In this document: positions 1 through 8,202 of the stretch, in pieces
Numbering within the stretch: the first letter of the stretch is position 1
Layout of the letters: every line of letters begins with the position of its first letter
Assembly: GCA_035934385.1 (NCBI GenBank)
Contig: DASYXY010000027.1
Span: forward strand, 3,506-67,505
Direction of reading: 5' to 3'
Length of the DNA stretch: 64,000 bases
Source of the DNA: CF-118 sp035934385
GTDB taxonomy: Bacteria; Chloroflexota; Dormibacteria; Dormibacterales; Dormibacteraceae
Made by a program: the position numbers and the translations under genes
Notes under the pieces: model-generated
Databases searched by the model: none
Told to the model about the DNA's origin: nothing
The model's input: the letters and a program-made list of their open reading frames with translations, nothing else

Positions 1-702
1 GAACCGGTTGAGGTCGGGCTGCTCGACGAGTGTCGCGCCAAGTTCGGAATCACGTTCAACGAGTCGTACGGGCAGACCGAGGCAGACTTCACGATCGGTC
101 AGTGCGCGTCGCGATGGCCGGTTCGGCCGGGCTCGATGGGCCTGCCGTACCCGGGCCACGAGGTGGAGGTGCGAACGCCCGAAGGTGAGCGTGCAAAAGT
201 TGGAGAGGTGGGCGAGGTCATGGTGCGTACGCCCGACCCGACGGCGCTGCTCGAGTATTGGCACCGCCCCGACGCGACGCGCGACAAGTTCAGCGGTTCG
301 TGGCTCCGCACCGGCGACCTCGCGCGCGTCGATGAGGATGGAAATTTCTGGTTCGAAGCGCGGCTCGACGACATGATCAAGTCCGCGGGCTACCGGATCG
401 GACCCGACGAGATCGAGGAGAGCCTGCTGCGCCACCCGTCGGTCGCGAACACCGCCGTCGTCGGCGCACCGGACAGGATCCGCGGACAGGTGGTGAAGGC
501 CTACGTACAGCTGCGGGCCGGTTTCCAGCCGTCACCGGACCTCGAGGCGGGCCTGAGGTCGCACGTGAAAAAGCACCTGGCCGCCTACCAGTACCCACGA
601 CTCATCGAGTTCGTCGATTCGCTGCCGCTGACATCGTCCGGCAAGATCGACCGCGGCTCGCTTCGACGTCACGCGGCAGCGCCGCAGGGACGGAAATGCT
701 GA
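1..702 (+). CDS. Acyl-CoA synthetase (ANL superfamily), C-terminal part
   Basis: The reading frame is open from base 1, so the gene enters from the left and only its last 233 residues are seen. ANL enzymes activate a carboxylic acid as acyl-AMP and pass it to CoA. Visible are the YGQTE motif near base 67, the TGDLARVDEDG stretch, the hinge and YRIGP loop (ARLDDMIKSAGYRIGPDEIE) and the C-terminal SGKIDRGSL motif carrying the adenylation lysine. The stop overlaps the next start by 7 bases, so it is probably co-translated with the enoyl-CoA hydratase-like gene. The acid used cannot be read from this part; medium-chain or aromatic acids are both possible. Family call is firm, substrate unknown. 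Confidence 0.9.
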   Translation, partial: EPVEVGLLDECRAKFGITFNESYGQTEADFTIGQCASRWPVRPGSMGLPYPGHEVEVRTPEGERAKVGEVGEVMVRTPDPTALLEYWHRPDATRDKFSGSWLRTGDLARVDEDGNFWFEARLDDMIKSAGYRIGPDEIEESLLRHPSVANTAVVGAPDRIRGQVVKAYVQLRAGFQPSPDLEAGLRSHVKKHLAAYQYPRLIEFVDSLPLTSSGKIDRGSLRRHAAAPQGRKC

Positions 703-1481
703 TCCAGTACGAGCAGCCGAGATCGCAGGTGGCGCTCATCCGGCTGAACCGACCGGAGAAGATGAACGCCTTCTCGATTCCCCTCGAGCGCGAGCTGCTG
801 GCGGGCATCCGGCGCGCGTGCGACGACGAAGCGGTGCGCGTCGTGGTCTTCGCCGGCGCCGGCCGCGCGTTTTCCGGTGGGTGGGACCTCGGCGAGACCG
901 ACCTCACCGACCCAGAGCATCATCCGCTGTCGGGTCGCGCCGGCCGTCACACGTGGCTCGAGGTCATCCGCACGCTGCGGCGGCCGGACAAGCTTTTCAT
1001 CGCCGCGGTTCACGGCTACGCCGCGGGCCAGGGCCTCGAGCTGTGCATCGCGAGCGACCTCATCGTTTGCGCGGACAGCGCGCGGTTCTACTTCGCGGAG
1101 ACGCGGGTCGGTTTCAACATGACCTCGGGCACAGCGAAGCTGCTGCCGCTGCTCGTCGGCCTAGGCCAGGCTCGCCGCCTGGCGCTCCTCGGCCAGACGA
1201 TCGATGCCACGGAAGCCCTGCGCATCGGACTGGTGGTCGAGGTCACGCCCGAAGGCCGGCACGAAGCGGCCGCGCTGCATCTTGCCGAGGAGGCGCTCAA
1301 AGGCGCCCCGCTTGCGCTCGCCGCTCAGAAGCAGCTGCTGGATGACGCTCTCGGAATGTCACTCGAGGCGGTGCAGGACTTCGAAACCCAGATGAGCTTC
1401 CGGCTCACGAACACCGAGGACCACCAGGAGGCGAAGAAAGCGTTCGCCGCCAAGCGCAAGCCGGAGTTCAAAGGCAGATGA
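696..1481 (+). CDS. Enoyl-CoA hydratase/isomerase family protein
   Basis: A 261-residue crotonase-fold protein, normal length for the family. It starts VALIRLNRPEKMNAFS, has the oxyanion-hole loop GAGRAFSGGWDLGE and the helix AAVHGYAAGQGLELCIASDL, and a Glu in FAETRVGF at the usual position of an acid/base residue. The C-terminal trimerisation helices follow. Members hydrate or isomerise acyl-CoA thioesters in fatty-acid or aromatic-acid degradation. Its start lies inside the end of the acyl-CoA synthetase gene and its stop overlaps the next start as ATGA, so the three genes form one transcription unit. The exact reaction is not fixed by the sequence; some relatives are dehalogenases or ring-opening enzymes. 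Confidence 0.88.
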   Translation: MLIQYEQPRSQVALIRLNRPEKMNAFSIPLERELLAGIRRACDDEAVRVVVFAGAGRAFSGGWDLGETDLTDPEHHPLSGRAGRHTWLEVIRTLRRPDKLFIAAVHGYAAGQGLELCIASDLIVCADSARFYFAETRVGFNMTSGTAKLLPLLVGLGQARRLALLGQTIDATEALRIGLVVEVTPEGRHEAAALHLAEEALKGAPLALAAQKQLLDDALGMSLEAVQDFETQMSFRLTNTEDHQEAKKAFAAKRKPEFKGR

Positions 1482-2323
1482 GCGCGGTCGACTTTCGCGT
1501 ACGACTTCCGGCCGAGCTGCGGCCACGGATTCAGCCGCCCCCCGAATACGTCGACCAGTACGACGCGGTGTTGGGGCTGGAGGCAACCAAGGACAAGACT
1601 CTTGACGACCTAATCTCGGAGATGGATGCGGCCGGTGTGACTCACGCAGTGGTGCACGCCGAGTACGAGTTCGGCGATCCGGCCGACGAGCTCAACGAGG
1701 CAGTGGGCGCGCTCGTCAAGCGCATGCCCGACCGGTTTTCGGGCTATGGCACGGTGTCGATGTCACCGATGCGCGTGATGCGCGCGGTGGAGCAGGTGAC
1801 TCGCATCGCGCGACTCGGCCTGCGGGGGGTCAACATCCAGCCGTCCTTCTTTGGCATGCCCATCGACCACGCTCAGCTGTATCCGGTGTATGCCAAGGCG
1901 TCGGAGCTGGGGCTCGCGGTGGGAGTGCACACCGGGATCAACTACACGAGTCACCTGCCCATCAAGCACGACCACCCTCTCCAGCTCGACCAGGTCGCGT
2001 GCGACTTTCCTGAGCTGACGCTCATCGCCTGCCACGCGGGGTGGCCTTGGACCGCGGAGATGGTTGCCGTGGCGCGCAAGCATCCGCGCGTCTACATGGA
2101 GTTCGGGGGGCTCGCACCGAAGTACGTCGCCTCGCCCGGCACAGGCTGGGAGGTGATGTTCCGTTTCATGAACAGCCTGCTTGCGAAGCAGGTGCTCTTC
2201 GGCACCGACTGGCCCGTGATGACGATGTTGCGCACGCTGGACGAATGGCACGCGGCCGGGCTCAAGCCGCAGGTGCTGGACGCACTGCTGTCAGGGAACG
2301 CGAGCCGCTTGCTGCGTCGCTAG
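1478..2323 (+). CDS. Amidohydrolase-2 family (ACMSD-like) protein, altered metal site
   Basis: A 281-residue TIM-barrel protein of the amidohydrolase-2/ACMSD type. Late barrel motifs are present: GVHTG (strand 5 His), IACHAGWPW (strand 6 His) and FGTDWPVM (strand 8 Asp), followed by the usual C-terminal NASRLL helix. The N-terminal HxH metal motif expected after strand 1 is absent: the protein begins SAVDFRVRLPAE, with Arg where His would be. It may use a single metal or none. Relatives decarboxylate or hydrolyse ring-cleavage products of aromatic compounds, which fits the upstream acyl-CoA genes. ATGA overlap with the preceding gene marks it as third gene of the operon. Reaction unknown. Confidence 0.8.
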   Translation: MSAVDFRVRLPAELRPRIQPPPEYVDQYDAVLGLEATKDKTLDDLISEMDAAGVTHAVVHAEYEFGDPADELNEAVGALVKRMPDRFSGYGTVSMSPMRVMRAVEQVTRIARLGLRGVNIQPSFFGMPIDHAQLYPVYAKASELGLAVGVHTGINYTSHLPIKHDHPLQLDQVACDFPELTLIACHAGWPWTAEMVAVARKHPRVYMEFGGLAPKYVASPGTGWEVMFRFMNSLLAKQVLFGTDWPVMTMLRTLDEWHAAGLKPQVLDALLSGNASRLLRR

Positions 2324-2330
2324 GCCCAGC

Positions 2331-2388
2331 GAGTGCCGGCACTGGGCCATCGAATTCGAGTTTTCGCAGTGCGAGTGCCGGCACTCGC
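2331..2388. repeat. Paired-palindrome intergenic repeat, copy 1
   Basis: Two copies of the core AGTGCCGGCACT lie in the gap between convergent genes. The first spans 2332-2343, inside a longer hairpin CCCAGCG...CTGGG. The second is the 18-bp perfect palindrome GCGAGTGCCGGCACTCGC at 2371-2388. Their centres are 42 bp apart and the spacer holds a TTTTCGC run. The same two-palindrome arrangement recurs at 19861-19917. It is REP-like and may act as a transcription end signal or a protein-binding site here; neither is shown. Confidence 0.8.
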
Positions 2389-2395
2389 GCTGTAG

Positions 2396-3961
2396 TTAGT
2401 CGACTGGGAACTCGACTCCCTGTGCCAGCGGCAGCTGCGTGCCGTAGTTGATGGTCGCGGTCTGGCGGCGCATGTAGCCCTTCCACGCGTCCGAGCCGGC
2501 CTGCCGGCCGCCGCCCGTCGCCTTCTCGCCGCCAAACGCACCGCCGATCTCGGCGCCTGACGTGCCGGCGTTGACGTTGGCGATGCCGCAGTCGGAGCCT
2601 GAGGAAGACAGCCAGCGCTCGGCCGAGGCTAAATCCGTGGTGAACAGGCCGCTGCTGAGGCCCTGGGGCACCGAGTTGTTGACCCTGATCGCCTCTTCGA
2701 GCGAGTCGACCTCGAAGACATGAAGGATGGGTGCGAAGACCTCCTCTTTCACGATCGGCATCTCGACGCTCGACTTCACGATCGCCGGCTCGACGAAGTA
2801 GCCGCCGCGGTCGGTCAGCACCTTCCCGCCATACACCAGCCTGCAGCCCTGCCTCTGCATTTCCGCGAGGCCGTCGGCGTAGTCCTCCACCGCGTCCTCG
2901 GAGATGAGCGGGCCCATTAGCGTCTTCTCGTCGAGCGGGTCGCCGATGCCGATGGTCTTGTACGCGTGCACCACCTGGTCGAGGAACTTCTGCGCGATCG
3001 GCCGCTCGAGGATCAAGCGGCGCGTCGATGTGCACCGCTGGCCGGCGGTGCCAACCGCGCCGAACACGACCGCGCGCAGTGCGAGCTTGAGGTCGGCGTC
3101 GGCCATCACGATGACCGCGTTGTTGCCGCCCAGCTCGAGGATCGCTTTGCCCGACCTCTTCGCCACGCCCACGGCCACCCGCTCGCCGAGCGGCGTGGAC
3201 CCGGTGGCCTGGATGAGCGGCACACGTTCGTCGGCGACCAGGGCCTCGCCCACCGTGCCGCCGCCACCGACGATCAGCGAGAAAACGCCTTCGGCGTCGG
3301 TGCCGCGCGTGACCTCGTGGTAGATCTGCTGCGCGGCGATCGAGATCAGCGGCGTGAGGCTCGATGGCTTCCACACGATGGTGTCGCCGCAGACCAGGGC
3401 AAGAGCCCAGCCCCAGCCCGGCACCGCCAGCGGGAAGTTGAACGCTGAGATGATGCCGACGACGCCGAGGGGGTGCCACTGCTCCATCAGCCGGTGATCG
3501 CGCCGCTCGGACGCGATCTCCCGTCCGAACAGCTGGCGCGACTGGCCGACGGCCAGGTCGCAGATGTCGATGACCTCCTGCACCTCGCCGCGCGCCTCGG
3601 TCAGGATCTTCCCGTTCTCCAGGCTCACGAGCCGCGCCAGGTCCTCCTTGCGTTTGCGGAAGCCGTCGCCCAGCCGGCGCACGATCTCGCCACGCTGCGG
3701 TCCGGGCACGGTGCGCCAGCGAGCAAACGCCTTGTGGGCGGCGCCCACTGCGCTCCTGACGTCGTCGGCTGTTGCGGTGCGCACGTGCGCGAGCACCTCG
3801 CCGGTGGTCGGGTCGTGCGTCTCGAGCGGCGCACCGGTCGCGTCGTCCTTGAAGCTGCCGCCGTATGCCACGCCGCTCACAGTTCCTCCGACGCGCATGC
3901 CGAACGCGCCGAGGATCTCGTCCATCTTCGCTGCACGCCCGCTGGCGGTTTTCGTGCTCAT
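2396..3961 (-). CDS. Aldehyde dehydrogenase, ALDH7 (aminoadipate-semialdehyde) type
   Basis: A 521-residue NAD(P)-dependent aldehyde dehydrogenase. The catalytic Cys lies in GTAGQRCTSTRRL and the general-base Glu in AILELGGNNA; NAD-site motifs ISAFNFPLAVPGW and IQATGSTPLG are intact. GQRCTS.RR and the C-terminal CGIANVNAGTSGAEIGG stretch are typical of ALDH7 (antiquitin/AmaB), which oxidises 2-aminoadipate 6-semialdehyde in lysine degradation. It lies 15 bases after the FAD oxidase gene, with a GAGGTG ribosome-binding site in the gap. That order, amine oxidase then ALDH7, resembles the AmaA-AmaB pipecolate route. Substrate is inferred, not proven. A second ATG 12 codons in is an alternative start. 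Confidence 0.88.
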   Translation of the reverse strand: MSTKTASGRAAKMDEILGAFGMRVGGTVSGVAYGGSFKDDATGAPLETHDPTTGEVLAHVRTATADDVRSAVGAAHKAFARWRTVPGPQRGEIVRRLGDGFRKRKEDLARLVSLENGKILTEARGEVQEVIDICDLAVGQSRQLFGREIASERRDHRLMEQWHPLGVVGIISAFNFPLAVPGWGWALALVCGDTIVWKPSSLTPLISIAAQQIYHEVTRGTDAEGVFSLIVGGGGTVGEALVADERVPLIQATGSTPLGERVAVGVAKRSGKAILELGGNNAVIVMADADLKLALRAVVFGAVGTAGQRCTSTRRLILERPIAQKFLDQVVHAYKTIGIGDPLDEKTLMGPLISEDAVEDYADGLAEMQRQGCRLVYGGKVLTDRGGYFVEPAIVKSSVEMPIVKEEVFAPILHVFEVDSLEEAIRVNNSVPQGLSSGLFTTDLASAERWLSSSGSDCGIANVNAGTSGAEIGGAFGGEKATGGGRQAGSDAWKGYMRRQTATINYGTQLPLAQGVEFPVD

Positions 3962-3976
3962 CGGGATCTCTTCACC

Positions 3977-5095
3977 TCAAACCACATTCCGTTCGGGCTC
4001 GACGATACCGGTCGTGAAACGGCGGTGCGCGAAGAGGTCCAGCGGCACGTCGGGCGCCTCGCCCTCGTACATCTGGGCGAGCAGGTGGCCGACCGCGGGC
4101 GCCTGCTGGAAGCCGTGGCCGGAGAAACCGCACGCGCACCAGAACCCGTCGACATCGTCAACCGGACCGAGGATCGGCTGGTGGTCGGGGGTCACCTCAT
4201 AGAGGCCGGCCCATGCGGTCTGGATCCCGCTCGTTCCCAGGCGCGGCGCGCGCCGGTCGATCACCTCTGACATCTGGTCGAGCACGGTCCAGTCGACCTC
4301 GGTGCTGAAGCTCGGGGTCTCGCCTTTCTTGCCCATGCCGAACAGCATCCCGTCGCCTTCGGGGTGGAAGTAGAAGGACGTCGCGAAGTCGATCGTCATC
4401 GGGTGCGACCGCATGCCGGGCATCGGGTCGGTGACGAAGATGTCGCGCGGGTAGGGGTCGACCGGCACGTCGACTCCGGCCATGGCGCCGATCTCGCGCG
4501 ACCACGCGCCCGCACAGTTGAAGACGTGCGGGGTGGCGAAATCGCCGTCGGTCGTTTTCACGCCCGAGATGCGCGTGCCGTCCTTGACGATGCCGGTGGC
4601 CGCGACGCCTTCCAGAAACGTCACTCCCAGCCGCCGCCCCGCGCCGGCGTAAGCCGAGGTGACTGCATGCGGGCTCGCGATGCCGTCGCTCGGGCAGAAC
4701 GTGCCGCCGAGGATGTCGTCACCGGTGACGAGCGGCGCCAGCGAGCGAATGTCGGCCGGGTCGACCCACCGGGAGTCGGTCAGGTGATGCTCGTGCCACA
4801 TCGGAATCAGGCTTTTGAAGTCGGTGGCCGCGTGGTCGTCGGTCAGCAGGAAGAGGTAGCCGATGTGCCTGAACTCCGGGTCGACGCCGGTCTCGGCCTC
4901 GAGCCCGGCGAGCAGCCGCACCGACAGCTGCTGCATAGCCACGTTCGGCCCCGACGAGAACTGACGCCGCACGCCGCCTGCGCACTTGCCTGTTGACTGC
5001 GAGCCCAGCGTCTCCCGCTCCACGACCACGACGCTCGCGCCGCGACGCGCGAGGTGGTAGGCGATGGAGCAGCCGATCACGCCGCCCCCGATCAC
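3977..5095 (-). CDS. FAD-dependent amine oxidase (DAO family)
   Basis: A DAO-family flavoprotein of the sarcosine/pipecolate oxidase group. The FAD Rossmann motif IGGGVIGCSIAYHLARRG is at the extreme N terminus and the conserved GLYEVTPDHQPILGPV and CGFSGHGFQQAPAVG segments are near the C terminus. It would oxidise a secondary or primary amine to an imine with release of hydrogen peroxide or transfer to a carrier. The GTG at 5095 leaves no room for the first beta strand; in-frame CTG codons at 5116-5125 would restore it (LNSPDAVVIGGG), so the true start is probably upstream, close to the divergent agmatinase start at 5131. It is followed 15 bases later by an ALDH7 gene, suggesting joint oxidation of a cyclic or linear diamine-derived substrate. 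Confidence 0.85.
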   Translation of the reverse strand: MIGGGVIGCSIAYHLARRGASVVVVERETLGSQSTGKCAGGVRRQFSSGPNVAMQQLSVRLLAGLEAETGVDPEFRHIGYLFLLTDDHAATDFKSLIPMWHEHHLTDSRWVDPADIRSLAPLVTGDDILGGTFCPSDGIASPHAVTSAYAGAGRRLGVTFLEGVAATGIVKDGTRISGVKTTDGDFATPHVFNCAGAWSREIGAMAGVDVPVDPYPRDIFVTDPMPGMRSHPMTIDFATSFYFHPEGDGMLFGMGKKGETPSFSTEVDWTVLDQMSEVIDRRAPRLGTSGIQTAWAGLYEVTPDHQPILGPVDDVDGFWCACGFSGHGFQQAPAVGHLLAQMYEGEAPDVPLDLFAHRRFTTGIVEPERNVV

Positions 5096-5130
5096 GACCG
5101 CGTCTGGCGAGTTCAGAATCAGCAGCTTAG

Positions 5131-6084
5131 ATGGACAAGAAGCGCCCGCGCTATGGACCCGTCGATTCGCTGGCTTCGCCGAGGTTCTCGGGGATCCGCA
5201 CGTATGCGCGCCTTCCTCATGTCACGGATCTGGAGGGCGTGGACGTGGCGATCGTCGGCGTCCCCTTCGACACCGGCGGCACGTACCGCGTGGGGGCTCG
5301 GTTTGGGCCGTCGTCAATCCGCTCCGCGTCGGCGCTGATCCGCCCGTATCACACCGGCAGCGGGGTCGCGGTCTTCGACACTCTGTCAGTGGTCGACTAC
5401 GGCGACGTGCCGGTCGTGCCCGGGTACATCGAGGAGTCCTACAGGCGAATCGAGGCCGGCCTGCTCGAGGTGCTGACGGCGGGCGTCATCCCGATCGACC
5501 TCGGCGGCGACCACTCGATCGCGCTGCCCGAGCTGCGCGCGCTGCACAAGGTGCATGGCCCAGTGGCGCTCGTCCAGTTCGATTCCCACAGCGACACGAT
5601 CGACTCGTACTTCGGCATGCCGCACACGCACGGCACGCCGTTCTATCACGCGGTGAACGAGGGGCTGATCGACGTGGCCCACTCCACGCAGGTCGGGCTG
5701 CGCGGCGGCATGTACTCGGCGCGCGACCACGAGGTGCCGCGCGAGATGGGCATGCAGGTGATCACGGGAGTCGAGGCCCATGAGCTCGGGATGACAGAGG
5801 TCGCGAGGCGGGTCGCCGAGCGCGCCGGCGAGGCGAGGGTGTTCCTGTCCTTCGACATCGACTTCATCGATCCCGCGTACGCGCCGGCGACGGGCACGCC
5901 GGAGATCGGTGGCTTCACCACGTGGGAGTCGCAGTCCGTGCTGCGTGGATTGGGTGGGCTGAGCTTCGTCGGCTTCGACGTCGTCGAGGTCATTCCTGCC
6001 TACGACGTGGCCGACAACACATCGTTCACGGCGGCCAACATCGTGTTCGAGTTCCTCGCCCTGCTGGCGCGGGAACGAGGGTGA
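5131..6084 (+). CDS. Agmatinase/ureohydrolase family protein
   Basis: A 317-residue ureohydrolase (arginase/agmatinase fold). The binuclear manganese ligands are visible in GGDHSIALPE, FDSHSDT and SFDIDFIDPAYAPATGTPE, and the substrate loop IGGFTTWES follows. The family removes urea from agmatine, arginine, guanidinobutyrate or related guanidines. Serine replaces the usual alanine in the FDAHxD motif, which leaves the ligands intact. It is divergent from the amine oxidase gene and overlaps the following SDR gene as GTGA, with a class III aminotransferase next. That context suggests polyamine or guanidino-compound breakdown. Agmatinase is the best guess; guanidinobutyrase or guanidinase cannot be excluded. 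Confidence 0.87.
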   Translation: MDKKRPRYGPVDSLASPRFSGIRTYARLPHVTDLEGVDVAIVGVPFDTGGTYRVGARFGPSSIRSASALIRPYHTGSGVAVFDTLSVVDYGDVPVVPGYIEESYRRIEAGLLEVLTAGVIPIDLGGDHSIALPELRALHKVHGPVALVQFDSHSDTIDSYFGMPHTHGTPFYHAVNEGLIDVAHSTQVGLRGGMYSARDHEVPREMGMQVITGVEAHELGMTEVARRVAERAGEARVFLSFDIDFIDPAYAPATGTPEIGGFTTWESQSVLRGLGGLSFVGFDVVEVIPAYDVADNTSFTAANIVFEFLALLARERG

Positions 6085-6818
6085 GCGGCCGCCTCGCCGG
6101 CAAGGTCGCGATCGTCACCGGCGGTACGGCGGGCATCGGCGAGGCGACGGTGCGTCTCTTCCTCGCGGAGGGGGCGCGCGTCGTGGTCGTCGCCCGCCAC
6201 GCGAGCGGCGACAGGCACGGCATGACGAAATTCGTTGCCGGCGACGTGACGGACCGGCGAACGGCCACGGCGGCGGTTGACGCGGCCGAGCGACTCGGCG
6301 GGGTGGACGTGCTGGTGAACAACGCCGCGATGGACTGGACGAGCTCGGTGCTGGAGACGTCTGAGGACGACGTGCGTCGAGTGCTCGACACGAACTTCCT
6401 GGGCTGCCTGCTCATGCAGCAGGCAGCGGGGGCGAGGATGCTCGAGCGGGGCCGTGGATCGATCGTCAACGTCACGTCCCGCACCGCGACGGTGGGGGTG
6501 CCGACGATGGGGTTGTACGCCGCGTCCAAGGGCGCGCTGCTCGCGCTGACTAGAACCGCGGCCGTCGAGTGGGCGCGGCAGGGGGTGCGCGTCAATGCCG
6601 TCGCGCCGGGCTTGACTCGCACGCAGCTCGTGCGCACGTGGATCGACGCCCAGCCGGACCCCGCCGCGTTCGAGAAGCAAGTCGTGTCGACCATCCCGCA
6701 GGGCCGGATGGCCGAGCCGGAGGAGGTGGCGAGCGCCATCCTGTTCCTCGCCGGCGACGAGTCGAAGCACATCACCGGCATCTCGCTCGCGGTCGACGGC
6801 GGCTATACAGCCGCCTGA
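6081..6818 (+). CDS. Short-chain dehydrogenase/reductase (SDR)
   Basis: A classical SDR of 245 residues when read from the GTG at 6081, which overlaps the agmatinase stop as GTGA. The cofactor motif TGGTAGIG, the NNAA motif, the catalytic Ser in NVTSRTATVG and the YAASK Tyr-Lys pair are all present, followed by the C-terminal ITGISLAVDGGYTA. It would reduce or oxidise an alcohol/carbonyl with NAD(P). ARHAS after strand 2 suggests NADPH preference, weakly. Its substrate is not recognisable, but coupling to an agmatinase and an aminotransferase suggests an aldehyde or hydroxy acid from amine catabolism. Confidence 0.88.
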   Translation: MSGRLAGKVAIVTGGTAGIGEATVRLFLAEGARVVVVARHASGDRHGMTKFVAGDVTDRRTATAAVDAAERLGGVDVLVNNAAMDWTSSVLETSEDDVRRVLDTNFLGCLLMQQAAGARMLERGRGSIVNVTSRTATVGVPTMGLYAASKGALLALTRTAAVEWARQGVRVNAVAPGLTRTQLVRTWIDAQPDPAAFEKQVVSTIPQGRMAEPEEVASAILFLAGDESKHITGISLAVDGGYTAA

Positions 6819-6831
6819 CTATCCTGTCCCC

Positions 6832-8202
6832 GTGAAACCGCCCATCTCGGCTGACGAGGCAAGCCGGCTGCTGGAGCTCGACAGCACGCACTTCCTGCAC
6901 CCGCAGGGCGACCTCGCGGCGCCGCAGGGCACGATCCCGCGCCTGATCATGGCCAGCGGCCATGGGGCGACCATCACCGACGCGGCCGGACACGAGTACA
7001 TCGACGGCCTGGCTTCCCTGTGGAACGTGAACGTGGGCCACGGCCGGTCGGTGCTCGCCGAAGCCGCCGCGGAGCAGATGAAGGAGCTTGCCTTCAGCTC
7101 GGCATATGGAGGCTTCACCACCGCGCCGGCGATCAAGCTGGCCGCCAAGCTCGCGGACATCGCACCCGGCGACCTGGAGGTGACTTTCTTCGCGTCCGGC
7201 GGCGCCGAGGCCAACGACACCGCCTACAAGATCGCGAAGCTGTACCACAAGCTCCGAGGCGAGCCCGAGCGGGTGAACATCGTGTCGCGTATCCGCGACT
7301 ACCACGGGCTCACGTGGGGCGCCACCAGCGCGACCGGCCTCGCCGGCTTCTGGAAGGGCTTCGAGCCGCTTGCGCCTGGCTTCCTCCACGCGCCGTCGCC
7401 GGATCCGTATCGATTCAATGGTGAGGGTTCAGCCGGCGTCGCCTACGTGGATGCGCTGGAGAAGGTAATCATCGACGCCGGGCCGAAGACGGTCGCCGCG
7501 GTGGTGGCCGAGCCGGTGCAGGGCGCCGGTGGCGTGATCGTGCCTCCGCCGGATTACTTTCCGCTGCTGCGCAAGGTGTGCGACAGGCACGGCGTGTTGC
7601 TGATCGCGGACGAGGTGATAACAGGATTCGGGCGCACGGGCAAATGGTTCGCCATGGAGCACTCGGGCGTGCAGGCCGACATGATGATCTTCGCCAAGGG
7701 CGTCACGAGCGGTTACCTCCCGCTGTCCGGGGTCATGCTGACTCGGTCGGTGCACGACGTCCTGAAGTCGGTGAAGGGAACGTTCATGCACGGCTTCACC
7801 TACAGCGGGCACCCGACCTCGTGCGCGGTCGGACTGCGCAACCTCCAGATCATCGAAGAGGAGGGTCTCGTGGAGCAGGTCGCACAGAAAGGCCACCACC
7901 TGCAGAAGAAGCTGCAGCAGCTGCGCGAGCACGACATCGTGGGCGACGTCCGCGGAATCGGCCTGCTGGGCGCGGTCGAGCTCGTGAAGGACAGGAAGAC
8001 CAAGGAGCTCTTTGACGTGTCGGTAGCTGCGGCCCGAAACGTTTGGCTTGCCGCGCTTCAAGAGGGCGTGATCGTCCGACCGCTCACCGGCGACGTGCTC
8101 GCGATCTCGCCGCCGTTCGTCATCACCGAAGGGCAGATCGACCGCATCGTCGACGCGCTGCACGTCGCAATCGCCGCCGTATCGACGAAACTGCGCGCAT
8201 GA
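6832..8202 (+). CDS. Class III aminotransferase (omega-amino acid/diamine type)
   Basis: A 456-residue PLP enzyme starting at GTG 6832, 13 bases after the SDR. Fold-type I motifs include FFASGGAEANDTAYKIA, ADEVITGFGRTGKW and the Schiff-base Lys in IFAKGVTSGYLPLSG. Length and the TFMHGFTYSGHP segment match beta-alanine/putrescine:pyruvate transaminases. It would transfer the terminal amino group of a diamine or omega-amino acid to pyruvate or 2-oxoglutarate, which suits the neighbouring agmatinase (putrescine producer). Its stop overlaps the next start as ATGA. Family is firm; donor amine is inferred from context. Confidence 0.88.
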   Translation: MKPPISADEASRLLELDSTHFLHPQGDLAAPQGTIPRLIMASGHGATITDAAGHEYIDGLASLWNVNVGHGRSVLAEAAAEQMKELAFSSAYGGFTTAPAIKLAAKLADIAPGDLEVTFFASGGAEANDTAYKIAKLYHKLRGEPERVNIVSRIRDYHGLTWGATSATGLAGFWKGFEPLAPGFLHAPSPDPYRFNGEGSAGVAYVDALEKVIIDAGPKTVAAVVAEPVQGAGGVIVPPPDYFPLLRKVCDRHGVLLIADEVITGFGRTGKWFAMEHSGVQADMMIFAKGVTSGYLPLSGVMLTRSVHDVLKSVKGTFMHGFTYSGHPTSCAVGLRNLQIIEEEGLVEQVAQKGHHLQKKLQQLREHDIVGDVRGIGLLGAVELVKDRKTKELFDVSVAAARNVWLAALQEGVIVRPLTGDVLAISPPFVITEGQIDRIVDALHVAIAAVSTKLRA

